DNA of 64,000 nucleotides, taken from positions 95,278,449 to 95,342,448 of the forward strand of contig NC_082596.1 in assembly GCF_030936135.1 (NCBI RefSeq), read 5' to 3'. The position numbers were made by a program, and so were the translations under genes. The DNA is from Gavia stellata. Taxonomy: Eukaryota > Chordata > Aves > Gaviiformes > Gaviidae. Below the pieces are notes generated by a model. It worked only from the letters and a program-made list of their open reading frames with translations, was not told where the DNA came from and ran no database searches. Shown here piece after piece: positions 1 through 12,815 of this stretch (within the stretch, counting starts at the first letter, position 1; the number at the start of each line of letters is the position of its first letter).

Positions 1-3000
1 TTCTGTATTTTTACCTTCAAGGTTTTCTTTTTAAAGAACAAGTTATTTAGGGAAATTTTGGGTGAGAGGCAGTCCCAGGGCATTCTGATAGGAATCTGTT
101 TCAATCTCATCTTCTGGGTTTCTCTCCAGTGTTCTTCACTGGCGCAAGGGCTGCAATCCAGGTCTCTGGATTGATCACTTGAAATCATTTGCTGAGGAGT
201 CGCTCTGACGGTGGTCTGGCTGGCAGTGGAACCGCTCCATCGGAGGGGGCCCGCAGCCCACGCACTCTCCTAGGACAGAGATATATGTTCAAACCCATTT
301 TCCAAAGTGGGCGGAAGACAAATTTCAACCCAGGCCTCTAATATCCCTTGCTGTGGGCAAACAAGGAGAGAAGATTTCAACTTCTGCTCCGTAAGTAACC
401 TGCTGTGAAGCGCTGGAGTAAGGACCTCTCTGAAGCTTCCTGCTCATTTTGGGGGTTTTTTTGAGGGTGGAGGGCCAGCTCGTAATCTTGGGTGCCTGTT
501 TCTCTCCATGCACGGGGTAGGAAGAGCTTGGGTCTTTGGTTCAGACCCGTAGGTTTCCCTGAGTGGCACAGGAACGGTTGCTGAGCGCACAGCTACACGG
601 CGGCAGCCCGGGCTGGGGATGAGGTTAGGCGGGTGGCCGAGAGCGAGGAAGAGCAGCGATGGCTGAGTGGCCGGGGGACTGTCTCCTGCCCTGGGTCAGG
701 GCCTACAAGACAGGCTCCACAGTGCTCAGCTTATATCAATCCAGCTCAAAATTACCTCCTATTAGAGGAGACAGGGAGACAGGAGCAGGACTACTTTATT
801 AGGGCGCTGTCTCTTCTGTAACTAGAAGATTTTCATCTCTGAGTACACAAGGTCTCCTTTATCCTTCTTTAACTCATGGGCTTGTTGGAGGAAAGTTATA
901 CTAGTGGAATGTCTTAATTCAATCCAGGTTTGTTAGATTTCTTTTCCACATTCATCCAGATCAGATAAATCGCATGCTGTATTTACTTTTTTGAGTGGTT
1001 GCCTAAAGAGTCTATGCACTGAGGCTGTTTCTCATAATGTGCTGACTTTTGGAACCGACTCTTTATTTACAGGCTTTGGCAAAATGGTTAGATTTATTAT
1101 TTATTAACCAGAAAACCAACAGCCCTTTCTTTTAGAAAGGTACAGAGTTGCACAAAGTACACTGTGCTACCAAAATTACAAGTTTCGTTCTGGATTTTTT
1201 CATAATTCCTGTTATCTATGGTTTGGTAGGTATAGTCATTAGCATTTTTGCAGATGGAAAGCCTTTTCTTCCTTCTCTTTCACTTTCAAACTTCCCTAAC
1301 ATATCATGAACTCTTGTTGCATCAAGAATTTTTGTAAAGTTTGCTTTGAGATCATAGTTAGATTTTTCTGTGCCTTGTGAAGAGGCATTTCTTTACCGTG
1401 CTTTTTATATTTTTTTTTAAATAAATCCACTTTTCATCTCACAGTGGGTTTCTATAAGTAGAGTTATATTCCTTCTTATCTTCCTCTTTAGTAGGGCTGG
1501 ATATAACATCAGTTAGCATTTTTCTTTGCTTTGACTTGTTTTGTCAATATAGCTTTCTCAGGAATATGGCCTTACTGCCCCAATACCTGGCAGCTTGTCC
1601 AAAATCTCATACTTCACCATCACAGGACTGTAACGGCGAGACATGCATTTTGGAGGCATCAGAAGTATTTACAACAAATAATAATACTTTCAGATAATGC
1701 TTGAATATTATTTCAGCATATAAAGGCTTCAGAAACCCATTCTATTTAGACTACACTGGAAAGCAAGTTAGCAAGAGCCCAAGGTTTCCACACGTGGTCA
1801 GAACTATCCCTGTGGGACTATCTTCTGCCTTCCCTGTCAGAAGCTAGGTGCTGACAGCATGATGCTAATGAAGACATTTGGGGAATTCCTGTTTTCTGAC
1901 TTCTGGTCTTCTGTTTTGCCCAGAGCTGTTCAAATTAGGTACCTTTTGGAGACACTTGAACACGGGGTATAGGAAGAGCAATCCAACACTGCGCCAACAT
2001 CATTGGTAGCTGATTCAGGCTTGAGCATTGACCCCAAGAGCCTCTGCTCTTAGGCTGTAGATGCATGCACAACTTGAGCAGGCAGAAGCTGTCGCTGCCA
2101 CCAGAAGAAGTAGTCCTTCCTTCCACTTATCATTTGGTCCTGTCCCTGTGCTACCCCTCCCTTTGCTTGTGGCTGGGGAACTGACCTGAGTTAGAGCCAA
2201 CTATTTTTTGGGCTGGGTTAGTCTTAGCTTGTGTCGGTTCCTGATCTGTTTCACTGCAGGGCTGCACAGAATTTTTTTGTGCCAACACAAGGGAGGGGAC
2301 AACGTGGAGGCAGGGATGATCCAGGTATCTGGAAAAAAGGGAGCTGAGACACCACCAGCTGAAAGAGTTCATGAAACTCCAGCCTTTTCCTTGATTGTGC
2401 TTTGCAGGAGTTCAGTTAATGAGGTCAGCTGAATTTTTGCTGTTTTCCTCATCCATCTCTGCCTAACAGGTGATCTCCACTACTTCCCATTCCTCTGGGC
2501 TTTTCTTAGCACTCCTGCTTTCCAAGGTGGGACGCTGGGAGCACTGAGCTCAGTGAAGACGTGGCTATCACCGCTGCCTACATCCCAGGCAGGACAGTGG
2601 AGTCTGGTGGTGAAAAGAGAAAACTGCAACCAACGAGATCTCACCTTCCACTGTTGAGATCTTCAGCAAGGAGCTTTGGCCTTGCAGCTTCTGCTCCATC
2701 TGCACAACAGCCCCACGCAGGCTCCTCTTGGCTGAACCGCAGCTGGACAACTGCTTAACGCTGCACCTTCCTAACAGCAGTCTCTGTACTACGTTGACCG
2801 CAGAAGAGATCTTAACAGGGCTGATGCTGTCTCTTGTTGCTGTGGCTCTGGGCTGTGCTCAGTTTGTTGGAGTGCAGCTGCAGATCCAAGTTGCCTCAGA
2901 CCTGGCAGTAAAAGCTGATATAGTAGAGACCGGCTGGCATTGTCCCACTCTCCAGGACTCTCCTGCATAAAGTGTGTGTAGGGGTGATACCGTCTGCCCC

Positions 3001-6000
3001 CAAACTCAAGGGAAGAACCAGCTGCAGATGCAGATGGGACTAACAGCTACAGGAACAGCTGTTGATTTGCCTCTTAATCTCAGTTTTAATGCAGACCCAT
3101 CCTTGGCAAGGTCCCATTTGCCTACTTTTCTTCTTCTTTACATAGGTTGGCCTTTCTCAGAACCTCCTCCCATCAAACCATGCCATTTCCTGCCACCACT
3201 TCATTGCAGTTGACTTTGCTTTGATCTCACCAGTTTTTGCCTCCTTAAAAAAAAAAAAAAATCCCTTTACAACCGAGTGTCATTGCACTCCGTGGGTACC
3301 ATTGCAAGGACAAGGATTATAAATATTAGAATAGTTGGCTGTTGAGGTTGTGAGTGATAGTGGTGAGATGGGAGGGACTCTGAGTGATATCACAAAGATG
3401 AGCAAATCTTTCTCCCTTCCTCTGGAGAACTTCCATACAAGAAAGTGGGGGTGCTATGATGTGGCTGTCGAAGTCTTAGAAAATGATGACGCTTGTGGGG
3501 TAAGACACTACTGTAAATTGCTCTGTACGTCTAGTAGGGAATCGTGTCTGTTGTGATGCAGTCCTTGCCCACATGGGAAACCTCTTGTCAGGTTTTCTGG
3601 TCCCTATGTGTCCCCAGGTTTGAGCACAATCTGGTCACGCATAAAGATTTTAGGTTTCAATTCTCAAAATGGTCAATCTTGCTATGCATCTTTTACAAAA
3701 ACAAAAAGATTCAAGTCCATGAAAATCCTCATTAGCCAGACATCAATATTCTGAGACTAAAGTGAGTAGCTGTTGAAAGAAGCATATACTTGCAAAGCAT
3801 ATTATTATTTATCATGGTGAACAGAAGGGAAATGCTGCTCTGATTCTAGCTCTTTCTTTTTTTAAATTTTGTTTAAAATAACTTATTGTAATCAGAGCAA
3901 AGATAATTCATGTCTCAGATTTAAATTCTAACCTTAGCAGAATAGGAAATTGAGGCCTGTGGTCTGTTTTTTCATAAACTATTTAGCATTTCCATTTCAG
4001 AAAACGTATGATGCAAGTTGACTTAGCTGTGCTGGGGTATAAGTGCATTCTTGTTTTGGTCCTCAATTCACTTTTATGCCTGACTCATCTGGGAAGATCT
4101 TGTCTTTCTGGGAAAGGGATGGCAGCAAATCAGTTGGGAAACAGCAGATTTCTTCAGATATCGCATGCATCTGATTTTGCAGTATGCCTTTTCTAAGCTT
4201 GTGAGACAGATGGGAAACCTCAGGAGCTTGGAAACTTTGGAGACTGTTGCAATGAGATTAGTGAGATCTTCATGAACCAGTCAACAACTTCATCAATGTT
4301 GTATCAAATGCTGTGTCTCTGCATTCCAGGAAACACCATGGGTAAATATGCAATCTCTCAGAGATACAAGAAATCTCATTTTTGAGGTAAAGGGCAGCAA
4401 AGATAACAGGATAATTGCATACCCCTGATTTACCCATCAGGGCAGCACTACTGAAATACACAAAAAGCCTGAGGAGCGTTACAAAAAGTGCTGCCTGAAG
4501 ATTGCTTTCTTGATCTAAGGACTGCCAGAAGCATCTGAAAGGGTGCTGTGCTGCAGAAGAAAGAGCCAAGCATTGTGTGCATGTACTTGACAGGTCCACA
4601 TGCTGCTGACGGAGGATACGGGAGTTAACTTAGCAGAGAGTTGTAGAAGCAGAGAAGGCTGCCAGGACATGTCGGGGTTATGCAGGTTGTTATGCTCCTG
4701 CCTGAAGCTGAACTATTGCCTGACTAGATCGAGTCAGATGTGACCTTGAACTGGAAGTGTCATGATGTACAGCAAGAACGGTCCCCTGATTATCAGCTCC
4801 CCAACAACAAATTGTAGATTTTGTTTTTCTTCCAGATGCACTGGTCATAACCTTACCCACACACACCTCCTCAGTTCACTGACAACTCCCTGTTCACGTC
4901 CAATTTATAAAGCCCTGCTCACCTACCAGAAAACCCCTGTGCAAAATAACAACAAACAAAAAGATACATATCCAAGTCTTCTCAACTGTTCCTCAGAATC
5001 CCTTTCCACCCACCGCTGCTTTACAATCGTTTTAAATTATTGTGTACTTAGGGAAGCAAGGATTGCTACTGAGAAAATACTTACAAACCTAATAACTAAG
5101 TGCAGTCAAGCTTTTTTAATAGCTGGGTTTCCTTGGTGGTGCCTATTTAGGTTGATTGTGATTTAAGGTTGAAAAAAATCGGCTGCGTTACTACGAGGTC
5201 AGTGAGTAATTCGGTGAATACTGATTTCACAGGAATGCCAGCAGAGTATGTTAATAAAGTCAATGCTGAGCAATACAGCTTGCTCCTGCCTGCCATTGAG
5301 GCTCTTTGTCTAAAGCTTGTCTGCTTCAAGAGCATCTTCTTGTGCTCATCGAAATTAGAACAGCAACTTAAAACTCTTACTGCACCTGCTCGCTCCCAGG
5401 CATCTGAAGATAGCCTCCGACAACGTTAAAATAAAGTTACCCTTCATACAGAGTGAACTGGTTACATCAAATGGATGTACAAGCATCGATGGTTTAAATT
5501 GGGATGTAAATGAAAGGAAGAGCAGAAGTAACCCTGCTGTTAACAGGCAGGGAATGGGGTGCAGGCTAAGGAACAAAAATCGTCCCCTGTTTCTGAGTTT
5601 TGATATTTCCTCATCGTTTGTTTCAACAAGACCCGCTGGGGTTCAGGTGATGCGTACCTTGAGATCTTCTGGCACCGGGTGTGCAACGTTAGCCATCTGA
5701 GCAGGGTACGTTTAGAAAGCAAGGGTTGGAAGGTGTTGGGAAGGGAGGTGGTTTTTCATCTTCTTCTTCCTCCTTTCCTTGCCCGTGGAGGGGTGGTTGG
5801 CTGGAGGTGGGCCCAAAGGAGGTAGGACGAGGTCTGTGGGTGGGTTAATTCAGTGTTCTGCACTCATACACTGTTCCGCTGAGTAATTCTTTCCCCCGAT
5901 TTTTGTCTAACTTACAGTTTTGCTGAGGAAGAGCTTAATTTTTGCGGGCTACTGAATCATGTGGTGTTGCACCTTAATTCCTCTAGGCCTGAATTTAAAA

Positions 6001-6144
6001 AAAAAACAGCCTAATTTGTGCCTTTTTCGGTAAGAAAGAGAGAAAAAAACAAAGAAACCTAGAAGCAAAAATCTCAAGTGGGGTTATCTGTCCAGAGACG
6101 TGTTACTAAGAAATTAAAGAGCATCAGGGAACACCTCTAGACAT

Positions 6145-6236
6145 GGATTGGATTTGATTTGATTTGAATTGATTTGATTTGATTTTGTTTTGTTTTATTT
6201 TGTTTTGTTTTATTTTGTTTTATTTTATTTTATTTT
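6145..6236. repeat. Pentanucleotide tract, (GATTT)n passing into (TTTTG/TTTTA)n
   Basis: About 90 nt of five-base units, first GATTT-type and then TTTTG and TTTTA variants, seen directly. Likely length-variable. Confidence 0.9.
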
Positions 6237-7811
6237 AAACTTTTAGATTATTAGAACAGTTGCTGGCATGGTTTTGGTTCAGACTAACTACTGTTCTCCC
6301 AAAACAGTTCTGGACGTAGTTCAGGAGTCGCTGCAGGCCCAGGACCATCCCTGGTAAACCACTTGAATGTGGCCACCCTTTTTTGGAGGATATTATGGAC
6401 TCCTAAATTTCACTGATATATCCTACTGCTTCACCCAATGATCTGTGTTTTATTAGACTACTAAACTGCAGTTGCTGGAAAGAAATTAAAACTTGATTTT
6501 AATATCAAAAGAAATGGAACATTCCCCACTTTTTTTGAGAATTTATTCCTCTTAATCATTTGAGCTTCCTGTCTGTTTCGAAGTACACGGCTCCCATTTC
6601 CAGTCACTGATTGTTATTTTAATTTTTTTTTCTGTTAGCCCACGGTCATTCAGTACTTCCTCCTTCAGAAGATACTTATACACTGTAATCAAACCTGATT
6701 TTTATAACAGATAGATGGTGTTTTTCAGGTGTCTGTTCATAAGGCATTTTCTAGAGCTCTGTAATAAATACTGCTGCTCTCTTCTGTATCAACACCCATT
6801 TTCAACATCCTTTTAAATGAGGATAGCTAATGCAGTTATGAAGACTTCTAGCGTATTCTTAGTTCTCAACTCCCTCCTTCCTACCATTTTCCTCTGCATT
6901 ATTTTCCAAGCCGTGCCAATTCTCAGCGTTGCACTTGGAGACTGCGTTCAGCTCCTGTCTCCTGCAATTCCTCCGGAGTGGCTGCTGCCCAGCCCACGGC
7001 CTCCCACGCTGTAGGCAGAGCCTCCAGTTCTTCTGCAAGGGTATGTTTGGCTACAATTTGTTTGAAAAGGTCCATTGCATCCCAGAATGACTCAGATCAT
7101 TCCGTACAAGTGCCCTGTCCGCTCAGGTAACTCTAATCAGGCATATCCGTGTTGTCCACAAATGTTATGGGAAGTGATATTTACAGCCTTGAAACAATTT
7201 TACTATCTTCATTTAATAATAACCACAAATATAATAAAGATGTCAGACTAACAAGGCCCTGCAAAAGTATCTTTCTGTCAACAGCAATCCATTGACCTTT
7301 ATTTCCTAATTTTTTTTGATTTATTGAATTTTTATTTTTCATTGGGTTGCTATCTCTTCATTCATTTTCCATTTATTAAACATTTCTTTGAATACTGTCC
7401 ATTTTGTTGTTAATATTGGATTTTTTCTTAAAAAAAATATAATTCAGCGTATATTTAAGGAGCTGCTACAAATCAGATGCTTAGTGATGACGTTCAGGCT
7501 TCAGCATCACATTCTTTGGGACAGATTTCTGTGAGTACAGAGTGGTTTCTCAAGAGTAGAAAAGCCTTAATAAGGGAATGTCCTGAGCCAGTTCCACCGT
7601 AAACTACAAGGGGACAATGTCAAAACGGAACTATCTGGCAATGAAAATAGTATTTGAAAATGCCGATAGTATTGTGGAGAAGCTTTTGCCTGGCCAATTC
7701 TGTGTTCTCACCAAAGCCTTTTATAAAGTATCCATCTAATTCTAAAAAGCATTGTATTAGAGAGAAAAAACCCAAGTTAACCTAAGTAGCAGTTGATGAA
7801 TATGACTGGTT

Positions 7812-7853
7812 GTAAGTCTGGAGTAAAGTCTGATCGTAAGTCTGGAGTAAAGT
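7812..7853. repeat. 18-bp direct repeat, period 24
   Basis: GTAAGTCTGGAGTAAAGT occurs exactly twice, at 7812-7829 and 7836-7853. Confidence 0.9.
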
Positions 7854-10800
7854 AGAAGTTCAAACTTTTATTCTCATCTGTTCTGATATATCAGACACAG
7901 AGCAGAGCCCTCCATGAAGTTCAAGGTTCTCAAGTTTCCTTAGGCCAAAGACATACACATAGTTTATGAAGTCAAAATAAACAATTAGCACAGCTTTTAA
8001 AAAACAGCCAATCCATTTCTATTCGTGATTAGCCCAGCTGGTCAATTATTTGCTTCTCAGCATGCCTGCTAACCATCTAGAAGTTTCTACTGTTATATTG
8101 GTCATGTAGAACATAAAAAGTTCGCTTGTAACTATTTATGATAGACTTTCCTCTTTACACTTTAGCTGTTAAATAGGCTCTTGAAATATTTGCATGGACT
8201 AGTAAGTATTTTCAAGCATGTAGTTTCTTGCTTTTTGCATTCACTGAATTCAGAAATGAAGTTCAAGTGCTAAAAGCTGGTCAGTTTTACTTTTCAGCAG
8301 TAAAGAACTTAGGCTGTCTCCTAAGTTACGGAACTCTGCACTGTATAAAATGTAAGTAAGAAAGACACAATTTTCAAGTATAGTCACATACTTTGGAAAT
8401 AATCGCTGGTGTTTCCTTATAACTGTGAAGCTGTAGCTGGGATTTTCTTATGCTCAGCCCCTCGTAGGCTGAGGAACCCCAAAGATGGTGCCAGAAACTT
8501 GAAAGCTCTTCACTGTTGCACGGGACAGCCTCGGGCAGATCCTGCAGAGGCAAAGGATGATTTGTTTACCTACCAGGCATGTTCTTGCCAGTAAAATTAT
8601 TGTGCCTTGCACAATGAGTTTGTTGTGCAACAGTGGGGCAGTACCTACTGAAAGGACTCTGCTTTTAGGAACAGGGCAATTTTTGGATCCATGACTTGTT
8701 CAGAATTCTCAGTTTGCTGGAGTAACTTAAGGTCACAACAAATCTTTCAATCACTTAGTGGTTTGCATTTTCTTGTTTTCTTTCCATTATGTCCCTTGGG
8801 AATGTTAGGATTATCTGTGTGTTTTGCACTCTTTACCATCTCCAGAGATGAAGATGGATGCTATAACTGCAGGGATCTTAAAGCAACAAATTTAGACTTT
8901 GTGAGAGAATTTTTTTATGTCATGATTCCAGCATGTGTGAAAAAACAAAGGAACAGTTTGAGCAAGCAGTCAGCTCTTAATTGTCTGCACACCCAACCTG
9001 AGTTGAACTAAGCAGAGAGGCAAATTAGAATGGGAGTTGCAACATTAGGTCATGTTTTGCCATCCTGTACAGCACAGGCTAGTTTTAACCTTCCAAAAGT
9101 CTAATGTAAAACTCTGGGGCAACCTGCCCTTCCACTCCCATGCCTAGAAAAACCTTGCAGGAGGAAAAATCGCTGTGCAAAGACATGGTCTGCCAATATG
9201 GAGAGGACAAATAGCTTTGCTTTTCCTTCCCTCCCCCAGTGTCAAATCTACAGCATGGGGCCACATGGAAAAGTTGGCAAATCCAGTAGAAAGGGGAAGC
9301 GGGGACACTCCGAATTAATATACTTTCAGCGGTATGAAATCTCCATTGCACCCTGTTGTTTTCTTCTGCACGTCAGAGGAGTCAGAGTGCCTGGTGGGGA
9401 GAGTCAGGCCACGCCAGCACAGTCACTGAGCATCCTCCTCTGCAGTGGCTGAGGAGAGGACTTGGCGTGCGTTCGTGGGGCTTTGGGACTGGAGTCCCGA
9501 GCATTGCTCTTCTTCAGATACTGTCCCACTACCTCATCATTTCAGTGGTCCCACAGCCTGGCTGTGGAGAAGATGCTTCCAGTGGAGCAGCGGAGCTGGA
9601 ACCACTCTTTGTCTTTTTCAAGACAAACAACACTTGGATGCATCCCTCTGTTTACACGGTAGATGTAAACTGCAATCCTCTACGGTCTGAATTTAAACCA
9701 AATTCATTACACTGCTTGGTTTCATGACAACAGGGAGCTCTCCCTAAAAATCTCAGGCCAAGTCCCTAAAATCAGTAGCAGCGTTTGAAAAAATGCACGT
9801 AGCTAGAATATATATATTGCCCATAGAGCAGCAATCTGTAAGATGTATCTGCAGCCTAGCTAGAGAAGATAAATTCAGGTTAGATCAGAAGCCTAAATGC
9901 TTCCTTATGGGGATAACTCAGACAAGCAGTAGACTTCAATGGAAACTACAGGAGTTCAATAACTACGGAACAGCGACCACCCTTATTGTCGACCTTGGCT
10001 ATGCATGGGATGGAAAAGGAGATCTTTCATTAACTGTATAGGAGGCTGCCACTACAGTAGATCCGTATCATACTCTTGTCAAGTAGAATGCAATTTGTCA
10101 GTTCCTGTGTAGCAAATGATGATGATATCCATTTAAAAACATGTTTGCAAGCAGTCAGCTGGCAAGTGCGTTGTACGCTGGCCCATCTGTTACCACAGTA
10201 ATTGGGTCATCCACTCAGAAGAAGCTGTTTTGCCCGTGCAGTGACAGAAGCAATGACCTCATATGAAGAAAGCCTGTATCGGACCAGGGATTCTAACAGT
10301 GGGATAGAGGAAAGAAAATATTCCTATGGAACCAACTGGAAACAGCAGACCCCCATTAGGCGCGTGTTCAACTGAGGCTCTGGAGCTGGTCTAACTGCAC
10401 CTCAGAAATGATGCTGAAGGAAAAGAAGGAAAAAGGTTCTGAAAGTTATCGTTACAGAGGGGACCGCAACCTACCTAGAGAGGGTTGCCAGGACTAGCTG
10501 TCTTCCAGATCACCAGCTTCAGCACCCTTCTGTTAACAGCAGGTACTGCCCATGTGAAAAAATGATACTGGGAAGTACTGGTGTATTTTAAATTTTTAGG
10601 TTGGCAATTTTAATTTGGCATTTCCTTTTTATTAAGAGTTAATAACAGAGTTGGTTTCTGATTTCAAGATAATCCGGTTTTTGGTTACAAAAAATACAAA
10701 GTTATAACTCCTATTTTACCTGTTCATGACAGGAGAATCAGGCCTTCCTCTACATTAAGTATTAATTTTACTCTTCTCTCTCTGTCTCTCAGGGCAATTA

Positions 10801-12559
10801 TCCCTTAGAATAACTTTGCTAGGATTATAACTCTTCTCTGTCCCTAGCAATTTTAAAAGCTAGACTACCTGCCTTTCTTAAAGTTAGGCTCTAGTCTGAA
10901 CAAGAAATAATTGTTACAAAAAGCTTATTTTACCTCAGCAGAGTGGATTTTTTTTTTCAATCTTTAACGCCTGAACCTTTTAATTTTCTCTTCTGAGATG
11001 AGCTCCATTTCTGTGTGTACAGGATGAGCTTCTGAGAGTTCGGGTGCCCATGGTGCCTTGGCCACCTCTGCAGTACAAAGTCAGGTAAGAGCTTCTTGTG
11101 AAACTCAACAGCTTCTCACTGACACAGATATGTGGAAAATATGTAAAACAAACTGAGAAACTAAGCAAAACTTCCTCTCAAATGTGAGGGAAGGATCTTA
11201 TAGCTTAGTGAGAGATTAAGCACCAAAAATACATACATACATATTGTCCGAATGAAGTCCCAAACTGATTTAGTGGAAAGAAAGCTAAAGCAGGAAGACA
11301 AAAGGAAAGTTGAAGCCTTCTAAAATGAAGCTCAGACATCGTACTCTCCCACTAGTTCAGACTTCGTGACCACCAGGGTCACTTCTGGCCTTATAGCCAG
11401 CGAATCTCCACTGCCAGCGATGTGTGAGTGGAATTTTCAGCTACATCAGCCATTTCCATCACTTCTTTCACACTGGACTTTAAAATTCCCCGAAGTAATT
11501 AACAGAGTCATCACTTGAACACGACAACAAGCTGCTGAAAATCATTAAAGTTTGACCTAATCTAGCAGACTCCATCACTGCTGATCAACCCATTTCTCAG
11601 ATGAGCCTGTAAAATACGCAGTGAACAACGCCCAGCACATTTCTGCTGGCTTGGGCAAAGGGCGGGGGGGTCCTTTGTTGCTGGCGATGAACGAGCTGAC
11701 TTATGCAAGAGGAGCTAAATGGTAGGACTGAGGCAGACAGGGGAATATTCAAACACCTTTTCAATACATGGGATCATGCTATTCATGTAACATCAAGCCC
11801 CTCAGTGCAAATAATCTTTGTCTACGCTTCTGTGGCACCGTTCCGATGGCACTTGGAGGCCCAGTTTTCTAGGCATCCGCACCATCTTAGCCTTGTGGGA
11901 AACACATGCTGTGTGTTATGAGATTGGGCTAGCTGGACCACTAATAAAGCTAAACATTCATTTGGATGCCCAGCTTTATAGCAGGGCAGATGATTTTTTT
12001 TTTTTTTTAATTTTCCTGCGCTGCTAAGAAACCTGGAATTTGTTCACATACAGTCTCTTAATACTGTAGGCATGGTACTCTCTCTGAGCAGCTGCTAAAG
12101 CAGACAATGCTCAACTTCATCTAAATTGCTTTCCTTAACCAGGTCTCCTTTTTCCCACAGAAGTAGCCTTGCACTTATGGGACAGCCAGAAGGTGTGCCA
12201 ACATCCACGTAAGTTTATAAAATATCTGCTGACAGATGTGATTGACAAGAGACTTTGAAGCTGAAGGTGAAGGTCTTAGTTTCTCTTCCTTGTACTATCC
12301 ACAACCTTTCTTTGATGATCCTGGCTTGAGGCAGCGATACGAACTGATCCACCCAGGAGGCTCTGTTAAGTGGCTGCCTTTAAAACAAACAATATCAATG
12401 TTTTACAGCTCAGCTAGCATGGGTCCTGCCTTTGGCAGTGATGAAAACACACTTAAAGGTCTCCTTCTTAATTGGGTCGTGTTTTTTCTGGTGGAGCTCA
12501 CTGGGTGTTGAATTCAGTCCTTTCCCCCATGCACACAAATATTATACTCGTAGTAATAA

Positions 12560-12815
12560 TCACAGCAGTAATACATTTATTATGTTTATTATCATTGCGC
12601 CAAGCAGCCGTATTCATAGAGGGAGACCCGATTTTGCTGGATGTTACACAAGCCCAGAATAAAGCAGGCGGCCCCGGCTGAAGGGGCTAACAATCTAAGT
12701 AGGAGGCAGGATTCAAAGCTGGATATAGACCAGCTGGCGTAGGAGGCCAAGGAAACAATAAGACAGCACTAATCAGTGAATACGCTGGGATCTCAGCATA
12801 ACAACTCTCTGTTGA
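12560..12815. repeat. Old amniote interspersed repeat (L2/CR1-like 3' region, family not assigned)
   Basis: The order of phrases (TTATTAT..CATTG near 12580, GGGAGACCC..ATTTTGCTGG near 12621, CACAAGCCCAGAATAAAG near 12646, GGGGCTAACAATCTAAGTA near 12684, GGAAACAATAAGACA near 12749) follows a very common turtle/crocodile/bird interspersed repeat whose core reads like AGAGCTTACAATCTAAG. The copy is strongly diverged and edges are approximate. Assignment is from memory of the repeat, not from a library search. Confidence 0.6.

Larger units (their letters stand above)
1..12559. other. Intergenic DNA upstream of MBOAT1, no gene recognised
   Basis: AT-rich non-coding sequence. Open frames here are short (up to about 134 codons at 4762-5166), low in recognisable domains, and none shows splice-linked coding structure. 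It holds a pentanucleotide tract at 6145-6236, a short tandem repeat at 7812-7853, an inverted repeat at 8607-8630, small homopolymer runs (for example about 3247-3261), and otherwise nothing I can name. Confidence 0.6.
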
